From assembly GCA_021464415.1 (NCBI GenBank), contig CM038469.1:16842501-16906500 (forward strand): a stretch of DNA of 64,000 nt, written 5' to 3'. The stretch comes from Lonicera japonica (taxonomy: Eukaryota > Streptophyta > Magnoliopsida > Dipsacales > Caprifoliaceae). The number at the start of each line of letters is the position of its first letter. Position 1 is the stretch's first letter. Of the stretch, positions 57,201-64,000 are shown in pieces. The position numbers and the translations under genes are program-made. The notes under the pieces were generated by a model. The model ran no database searches and was not told where the DNA came from. It saw nothing but the letters and a program-made list of their open reading frames with translations.

Positions 57201-59640
57201 TTGTCAAAAGCTCAAGGCGCACCAAGGCGCCAAGGTCCCTGGAGCCTAGGCGCAAGGCGCAAGGCGCAGGCGCGCGCCTTTTCGAAGTAAGGCGCACCCT
57301 TATGCAAAAACTTAAAATATATTATTCTACTCATAATTTGCACCACCTACTCTAATGTCATACAATCTAGAGCTAAATAAGTCATCAAATTAAAATCTAA
57401 ATAAGAAACATTATATCATTTATAATTTAATAATTCTGTAATATATATATATATATATTTTATAATTTAATAATTCTGGAAAAAAATATAATTCTGGAAA
57501 ATATATATATTATTTATAATTTAATAATTATGAAAAAAATATAATTCTGGAAAAAATATATATATATTATTTATAATTTAATAATTCTGGAAAATATATA
57601 TATATATAACAAATTATCTATATCACTTATCTATAAAAAAGGGACATATCATACCACGTGAGCAGCAGAAATAAAGTGAGAGCAGAAATATGTGAGGTGA
57701 GGGTGTAGAAAAGGGCAAAACAACGTGAGCTGCATAAATTAATTCTTCCGAGGAAAAGAAAAAGAAGAAAGAAAAAAAAAATAGCAGCGACAGAAGAACG
57801 AAGAACAGGAGAAGGAAGAAGGAAGAAGAAGATCGGCGTGAAACGATCGACTGAACGACGGGGGGTGAACGACGGAACGAGCAAGAAAGTGTGAGTGAGA
57901 GTGTGAACGGCGTGAAACTAAGGTGAGTAGTAGGGATTTAGGGTTTTTTACGTCTTGTTTCAGTGGAAGTTCCCAATAAACGAAATGGCTCCGTTTAGAT
58001 CCAAAAAAATAAAGTCAAAACATTAAAAAGAAAAAAAAATGCCTAGCTTCAAAAATCCACGCCTTGATGCGCCTTGAGCCTGGAGCCTAGGCGCAAAAAG
58101 CCCTCGCCTTTTCGAATGGGATGCGCCTAGTAGTAGGCGACTCCCCACTTCTGCGCCTGGAGGCGCCTGGAGCCTAGGCGCGCGCCTAGGCGCGCTTTTG
58201 ACAACTATGAGTGAGTGATCTCAGCCATACATTAATACAATCTCAGCTGTTGTCCTTTTTGTCTCTTAAGATATTTTCACGATTCGTTCTCTTTTATTCT
58301 ATTGATGTTGCTTTCTGTATTAAATGTGAGTATTTGGCAATCTGTAGAACTTAGTTTCACTGTGCCATATATATATATGAAAATTTAGTTCACACAAAGA
58401 TGAAATTTCATGGAAGAGGTTTTGCTTGGCTAAGTTAAAAGGAGTGAAGGAGAAGGCATTGTACTTCTCAATTTAGGGCAACAATTTATTCTTGTTTACT
58501 AATAAATGTTAACTAGAATGTCACCACTATCTGATCCTCAGTTCCTCACAAACATAAATTAGTAAATGATAATTGTTCATAACCCTGGAATTAGTTTTTT
58601 TAACAAACTTCGGCAAACAAATATGACATAACTGCTGCTATTTGAGAACATCCTTCAACATACTGGTTCATTTTGTTACTAGGGATGAATATCTGAGGAC
58701 AGAAAGCAGGAGGATTGTTTCTCTTTTACTCCCTCTGTCTCAAATTAAGAGACTTTTATTTATTTATTTATTTTCAAGGAAAAAACTAATTCCAACCTAA
58801 TCAATTGTCAAGAACACAATATTTGTTCTTGTGTTGAATACAAAAAAAGGAAAAGAAAAGAAAAGGAAATGGAACTCTTAATTTGAGACGGAGGAGTGTT
58901 TTGTTTGGTTGAGCAACAAGGAAAACAAGGAGGAGGAGAAAAAGTTGTTGATTGACTCAACTATTCTACCCTTAAAAAGAAAATTGTTAAATAAAAGGCC
59001 AAAGACATTAAAAAACAGCTCGTCCCAGCCCCACCGCCACATTCCACCCATTTTAGTAAAAGGCATTTAATTTTTCTATGATCCTTAGGTAAATAGTGGT
59101 TTGACATTTTTTCTACAGATGGGAAAATCCATTGATGGGTTGGACATCCACCGGAGACCCCTATGCTCATGTTGGTGATTCTGCTATGGGTTTTGATAGT
59201 GAGCAAGATGCAATAGGATTCGCTGAAAGGCATGGCTGGGATTACACGGTACGCACCTTTTATATTTATTTATATAATGGTTGTGGGTTATTCGTTTTAA
59301 GTATAACTCTCTCATTACATGATGGGCTTAAAATTGTTGCAACAATTGTATAATATCCTTTCCTTTAGGTTTTTTATATCCATTTATTTACTTTTGACAC
59401 ATTTGTCCTACGTTCAGGTTAAGAAGCGTCAGACACCACTGTTGAAGGTTTGAGATGCTTCCTCTGTTAGCTTTGTTTGCACAAAAGAACATTACTGAAT
59501 TGTAATGTTTTAGGCAATGATAGAAATGTACAATTGCCCGGAGAACGTAAATGACCTAAGAGGTCCTTGGTGTTTTGCAGGTTAGGGCATATGCTGACAA
59601 CTTCAAGTGGAAGGGTCCTCCACCAACCCAGGAAGCTTGA
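51218..59640 (+). CDS. FRO1: NADH dehydrogenase (complex I) 18-kDa Fe-S subunit NDUFS4, mitochondrial
   Basis: Accessory subunit of mitochondrial complex I; the Arabidopsis gene is FROSTBITE1. Five exons with GT-AG introns: 51218-51379, 53081-53169, 59119-59248, 59418-59447 and 59581-59640, giving 156 residues, the usual plant length. Residues 1-30 are an Arg/Ser-rich presequence ([15 protein letters not shown]). The conserved body follows: [59 protein letters not shown], then the C-terminal [10 protein letters not shown]. No stops or frameshifts; splice phases agree. Intron 2 is 5.9 kb and holds a LINE and two MITEs. Exon 1, its leader and most of intron 1 are duplicated in inverse at 1077-2870. 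A TIR element ends about 160 bp upstream, leaving a very short native promoter. It is convergent with NAGS. Confidence 0.95.
51380..53080 (+). other. FRO1 intron 1
   Basis: The outer end of the right palindrome arm lies inside it (about 52886). It contains an internal near-duplicate pair reading CTCCAACTGGTGGATCC (51665) and CTCCAACTGGCGGATCC (51832). No gene seen. Confidence 0.8.
53546..57120 (+). pseudogene. 5'-truncated L1-type LINE in FRO1 intron 2
   Basis: A non-LTR retrotransposon in the same orientation as FRO1. Segments: end of the endonuclease domain (53576-53833; [28 protein letters not shown]), reverse transcriptase (54027-55160 and 55164-55826; [35 protein letters not shown], catalytic [23 protein letters not shown]), and the C-terminal zinc-binding region (56110-56954; [18 protein letters not shown]). 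It is broken by stops near 53831 and 55158 and by several frame changes. It ends with AATAAAA (about 57092) and a short A-tract (57118-57124). ORF1 and the 5' endonuclease part are missing. No target duplication was found. Confidence 0.88.
57196..58209. mobile_element. GC-rich-ended hAT-type MITE (1,014 bp)
   Basis: Terminal inverted repeats CATAGTTGTCAAAAGC with the exact 8-bp duplication AGTGAGTG (57188-57195 and 58210-58217). Both subterminal regions are packed with GCGCC, AGGCGC and CTAGGCGC palindromes around an AT-rich core. Non-coding. Confidence 0.88.
58218..58726 (+). other. FRO1 intron 2 between MITEs
   Basis: AT-rich intronic sequence; nothing recognisable. Confidence 0.5.
58727..58898. 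mobile_element. Stowaway-like MITE
   Basis: Starts CTCCCTCTGTCTCAAATTAA after TA and ends with the inverse TTAATTTGAGACGGAGGAG; a typical Stowaway terminus. It is about 170 bp and lies in FRO1 intron 2. Confidence 0.88.
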
Positions 59641-60295
59641 TTAACATTTCATTTTATCCTGGGAGACGTGAGACAGAGTTTTATTTTATGGGATTGTTGC
59701 TTGCTTTCTTTCTTGCCTTACTTTTTCCTGTTCTACAATGGACAGTTTTCAAGTTCCATTTAGTACTCTGTCCCCCATAGAAGCTTCTTGATTCTTAATA
59801 AGCTAAAAAACAGTAATGCTGTACTCTCCTTTCATTTGTTGTATTTAGAAAAAGCATTTTGTTGGTATCTATCGGCTGTTCTCCCTGTGTATGAAATTCC
59901 TCCGAAATTTGGTATCTTTTTTTTTTCTTGTTTATATGGTACGACCTTAATGTGTGCCAAAGTTCATGATAATAAATTTTGCGTATGAGTTATTTGTAGT
60001 CAGGAGTTTCTCATGGAGTTCTGAATCCTGTTTGAACCCCTTCTAAGGCGCTTTGTAGTGCAAAGCTGAGTTCAACTTTCACACTTAATTTAATTTTTAT
60101 TCGTGGAGTTAAGTGAGTTCAATGTAAGGACCACTTTATTAAATATGGGTCCAATACTCCCTAAAGGGTCTGTAGGGTGCCATCCCTGCATACCCATTTT
60201 GTAAACCAAAAAAATAAAAACAAGCAGCACCAATTGAACTGCTGAAAAATGCTGTCTAGGGAATCAGCTGCAAAAATCCAATTGGTTGAGAGGAT
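59641..60295. other. FRO1 3' UTR and downstream spacer
   Basis: Contains the FRO1 3' UTR, with AATAAG-like signals near 59797-59803 and AATAAA near 59971. No other gene seen. Confidence 0.5.
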
Positions 60296-60466
60296 CAATA
60301 TTTTAAAAGGTGGGTGAGGCATGCGCCTTGAGGCGAGACTTGAAGAAGTGCTCCGAGGCATGTAGAAAGTATCTCAAATCCGAGGTTTACGCCTTTCTCT
60401 GGTGAGGCGTACACTAGAAGTTGAAATGTACGTGTTGCAAAACCGTATCGTTTCGACTTTTTTTAT

Positions 60467-60502
<36 letters not shown>

Positions 60503-61513
60503 TACGAACAAGGTGAGACTGAAATAGAGGGATTTTCTTGTTCTTCTTTTTCTTATTTCTACTACTGTTATGTCCATTTATACCCTAAGGGCTCGTTTGG
60601 TTCAAATTTTGGAAATGGAATGAGCATACTTGATTCTTGAAAAGTTTCTTTCCGATGTTTGGTTCAACCGGGAATAGGAATGTAATAAAGTATTAATTAC
60701 AAAAATACCATTCTTTTTATAAGATGAGCAGACATCACATACTAATTTTTCAAAAGAGACAATTACTATAATAAATTACAAAAATTACACATGCCTAGCT
60801 AATAACTATCCTACAAAAATTACAATTTTTGTAATTAAAAAAAAATTACAACAGGAAAAAAGAATAGAAAAAAGTTCCAATTTTTTTTTTAATCACTTTT
60901 GTGCAGCAGCGTAACTAAAAAAAAAAATAGTTTCAAACAATATTTTCATACATTGATGGAAAAATAATTATTTATTCATAAGGAAGAGTGTTATTTTGGT
61001 CCTAACATGAAAAATTAAAAAAGATGCCCATTGGTAATGGTTTATTCCTTATGATTTAAATGGGAGAACTTGGGGGGAAAGATTTGTTCCTGGAATCATT
61101 TATTCCGGACTTAAAACTTGAACCAAACGCGGGAATCGTTTCGGAATGGAATATAGCATTTCCAGAATGGTTTAAATTTTGAACCAAACGAGCCATAAAA
61201 GTAGTTCGTGTTACTCTGCCTCTTCCATCATTTTTCCCCTTAATTTCTTCTCTTGTTCTTTGACTTCTCTTAAGCCCCAAAGCTTCCGATACTTCCTAAA
61301 GTTCTTATTTACTTTATAATTTATATTATTGCAATTTTACCTATATCTAATTAATTGATAATTATAATTACTTTTTTCAAAGTAGAATCACATAATTCAA
61401 TTTTGTAAGTGTAATATTTTACATGTATAATATATTTTATTGTTTCATAATTTACACCTCACCTACCGGGGCAAAATGCCTAAAACCCACGTTGCACCTT
61501 TTAAAACATTGGA
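60296..61513. mobile_element. hAT-type element between FRO1 and NAGS
   Basis: Inverted ends CAATATTTTAAAAGGTG and (inverse) CAATGTTTTAAAAGGTG, with 8-bp flanks GAGAGGAT (60288-60295) and GAGAGAAT (61514-61521), one mismatch. The subterminal region carries GAGGCGTG/GCGCCTTGAGGCG motifs. Contains a GA microsatellite (60469-60500) and a nested MITE. Non-coding. Confidence 0.8.
60590..61194. mobile_element. Nested MITE with GGCTCGTTTGGTTC termini
   Basis: Terminal inverted repeats GGCTCGTTTGGTTCAAA at both ends, about 605 bp, AT-rich and non-coding. The target duplication is unclear, so the superfamily is left open. Confidence 0.75.
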
Positions 61514-61735
61514 GAGAATAGAAAGTTCCTATCAAATTTTGTGCATTTCTTCCATGATCCCAAACGTACAATGTTGGTATTTTTCAATTGAGATTATTCT
61601 CAGTTGCACCTTCTTACTATTTTGCCACAGCAAGGCTTTTAGCAAAACTTGAAATAAGGTGGATTATTGAGAAATTGTTATGCCAAGACCGCTGCAGTAA
61701 AACTAAGGCGTACACACACACACACACATATATCA

Positions 61736-63145
61736 TCAAAAGAGAATTCCACTCATGTCAGGCAGCAGCTTCTTTGTATAATACTTAGACTTGCGTGATA
61801 GATTAATCTTTTTCCTTCTCTCAGCTGGTAATGAATCTATCGAACACTCCGAGAAGCCCCGCCTCACAAACCTGTCAAACAAACAAGAGAGCTGCTATTA
61901 ATCATCCATACTTCTAAATATAATGAATATGAACGCAATCCGAACAAATATCACCATATATTATGGTAATCCTCAAGTTTTACTTTCAAATCACTTCGCA
62001 AATCGCCCCTCTATAGTTCTAAAAACTCGTAGTTGGTTTTCATAAAGACATTGGTAACCATGGTGTGTTTGTCACTATTGCCGTAATCAAATGGTGGAGG
62101 GTTATGATTGTGGTATTGAGATACTGATTCGTTTGTTTGGGAGATCAATAATATTTACGCGTGTCATGATAGGGAGATATCTATATAATAACAGGAAAAG
62201 GTTTTGAATCCTAAAAATGTATAAGCCTAAAAGATTGTGTGATTGGATTAAAGCAGCTTTTTGAAGAGATTATGGGTCCCATCCTAGTACATACATACAT
62301 ATACACACATCTAAGGAAAAGTGACCATCCACAAAATTTTATTATTAAATTTGGTGATTACGATCTCTACAATCATTTGGTCATCTTTAAAAACTTTTAT
62401 CAAAAAATTTAAATTTGGAACTAGGTATTATGAAATATGAAAATTGAGGGAGTGATCTTTATAGAGAAAAGTACGACTCTTAACTTGCAAAAATAAAATG
62501 ATTTGTATTAAAAATGTAAATTTGACTTGTAATGAAGGCCAAAGAAGATATTATTTGTGCATTAATTATTATTTAGTCAATAGAAACTTGCGGTTTTTAA
62601 TTTTTTTGGTCTATGAAACTAATGCTGTTAAACATGTGACGTGTTGTACAGTGAAATTAAATGGGCATACCAATCTGCCGTGCGGGTTGTAAGCAGGAAA
62701 AGCATTTCCAGTTCAAGAGAAGATGCCTTCTTTTCAATATAATCTGCAAAAAAATAAATCGTAAACTGATAAAACAAAAAATTCAACTAGAAAGCAGAAA
62801 TGTTAAAAAGTCTGTTGGCTGGTTTTTTTCTTTCTTTTTTTTAAGGGGATCTCTACAAAAGAGAGAGACCCCTCCAAAAATTGGTGTATGCCGCTATGAG
62901 TAGCGAGCACGCGGTATTCTTTAGTAAAAGGTGAAAGAATAGTTTGCTTTTTTATTTTACCTTTTTTAACTAATACAATATATTGCAAGATATATGTTGC
63001 CAAAATTTTGACCAACTCTTTTATGTAAAACAGGCAACTTGGTGAAACAATCACTAGCATGAAAAAATATTACGTCTTTTTTGACTTTGCCCCACTTCTT
63101 AATGTGCCCTGGCCATGCAGGAAGCGCCAAATAATTACGTATGAA

Positions 63146-63177
<32 letters not shown>

Positions 63178-64000
63178 ATGTCTAATTTTTTAAAGTAATC
63201 CTTGGACATAACCCCTGATTTTATGCAATACTTTGAGATTCCCCATTGGCAGGGGGGAAAGTCTTAGGATTATGAAAGCAGGAGAGCAAGTTTAATTTCA
63301 CATATAACGTAGGGAGTAAAGTCAAAAAATCAAATTTTAATTATCTTACCGAGCAACTTGTCACCCTGTCCTTGTCCACGGCAATCAGGAGAAACAGCAA
63401 TAGCAGCAACCTCTCCGCACTTGTCTTTGTAGAAAGGGAATAGAGCAGCACAAGCAATAACATGACCCTCTCTCTCCACAACAATGAATGAATCCAATGC
63501 TTCAAGTAGCTAACAATATTAAAAAAACGATAAATTAATTCAAAAGCAACACAAAATAATATTAAATTGAAGTACTAAAAATCCAATATGAGAGATCACC
63601 TCTTCATCTGTCCTCTTGACCAATGTGCCTGATTCCTCTAAAGGTTTTATAATCTGTCTTATTGCGTCAAAATCTGTTACCTTAGCCATTCGTGTTCCTT
63701 CATAGACATCACTGACACGTAAAATTAACATAAATTTCACTTTCTGGGACATAATCAGTGTACCAAATCTAGCCCCCCCCCAAAAAAAATGTTGTATCTT
63801 TGACCATTGACTAGGTTGAAATTAGTGTAGGCTTAACAAGTACCAAAGTCAAAATGAGACTATTAGTTTGAGACTCAGGGAGTAATAATTTCAGGGATAT
63901 GTCCAACAGAATGTGCATACCTAGCCACCATTGTCCCAACTCCATCTCTTTGAAACAACTCCTTCAATAAAACTCCAGCAATTGTGCCGTCTAATAGATG
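61736..64000 (-). CDS. NAGS: N-acetylglutamate synthase, C-terminal acetyltransferase part, runs off right edge
   Basis: First enzyme of arginine synthesis: acetyl-CoA + glutamate to N-acetylglutamate, in plastids in plants. Exons in reading order: 64000-63921 (partial), 63711-63600, 63509-63350, 62743-62671 and 61871-61736, with GT-AG junctions and matching phases; stop at 61738-61736. Visible blocks: LLDGTIAGVLLKELFQRDGV, SDVYEGTRMAKVTDFDAI, LEESGTLVKRTDEE, then the GNAT core ALDSFIVVEREGHVIACAA, KCGEVAAIAVSPDCRGQGQG (acetyl-CoA loop), LFLLTTRTADW, FVRRGFSECSIDSLPAERRK and SRKSKYYTKKLL. The amino-acid-kinase-like N-terminal half lies outside the window. No disabling change is seen. An intron contains a 29-base G run and another a Stowaway-like remnant. 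Confidence 0.94.
63147..63175. repeat. Run of 29 G in a NAGS intron
   Basis: An uninterrupted homopolymer; its length may be affected by sequencing. On the NAGS (minus) strand it is poly-C. Confidence 0.9.
63745..63890. mobile_element. Stowaway-like MITE remnant in a NAGS intron
   Basis: Direct relative of 915-1055, sharing CATAATCA.TG.ACCAAAT, TTGACCA, GTACCAAAGTCAAA and a GGGAGTA end. It lies between the first two NAGS exons present. Confidence 0.5.

Noticed and set aside
62803..63178. Open frames in the NAGS intron region, including poly-Pro
   Set aside because: They are created by the G run and AT-rich intron sequence; splice sites show these bases are intronic.

Overview
This window is nuclear DNA of a flowering plant, most likely a eudicot, but I cannot name the species. 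The evidence is spliced nuclear genes with GT-AG introns and plant-type transposable elements: Tat/Ogre-like Ty3/gypsy, a Cassandra TRIM, hAT and Harbinger MITEs, an L1-type LINE and an endogenous caulimovirid. Three host genes are recognisable. A PPR-protein gene runs off the left edge (minus strand, 1-538). FRO1/NDUFS4, the 18-kDa subunit of mitochondrial complex I, is complete in five exons (plus strand, 51218-59640). The C-terminal half of N-acetylglutamate synthase (NAGS) runs off the right edge (minus strand, 61736-64000).

Most of the window is one giant imperfect palindrome. A left arm (1077-11075) is mirrored by a right arm (11106-52886) around a 30-bp spacer. With later insertions removed, each arm is about 8 kb. 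Read outwards from the centre it holds the 5' part of a decayed Ty3/gypsy element, a hAT element with an 8-bp target duplication, an AT-rich block, and the FRO1 promoter, exon 1 and start of intron 1. The right arm leads into intact FRO1. The left arm ends in a truncated, inverted FRO1 copy lying upstream of and co-directional with the PPR gene.

The arms were then hit by different insertions. In the left arm a 2.06-kb solo LTR (4421-6477, TSD GCCAC) sits in a small MITE inside the hAT. The right arm gained four: (i) an 18.2-kb Tat/Ogre-like retrotransposon (11240-29400, minus strand, TSD CATTA) close to the palindrome centre; (ii) a 4.1-kb solo LTR (32906-36996) with a Cassandra TRIM nested in it (35301-35938, TSD TGAGT); (iii) a near-full-length endogenous pararetrovirus (about 37941-45914) in the hAT; (iv) a 3.7-kb AT-rich element with terminal inverted repeats (about 47386-51054) that ends about 160 bp before the FRO1 start codon.

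The 18-kb retrotransposon is the most unusual element. Gag, protease, RT, two RNase H domains and integrase lie on the minus strand (20272-27243). Between pol and the 3' LTR it carries two genes in the opposite orientation: an intron-containing plant mobile domain (PMD) gene, now broken, and an intronless gene resembling the DUF7745 family with one stop. The LTR promoter and the DUF7745-like promoter share the architecture of 12-bp palindromes (TGTCGCGCGACA and variants) followed by an identical CGCTATAAATA box. This suggests coordinated control of the sense and antisense units.

FRO1 intron 2 (5.9 kb) contains a 5'-truncated LINE, a GC-rich hAT MITE and a Stowaway MITE. The space between convergent FRO1 and NAGS contains another hAT element with a nested MITE.
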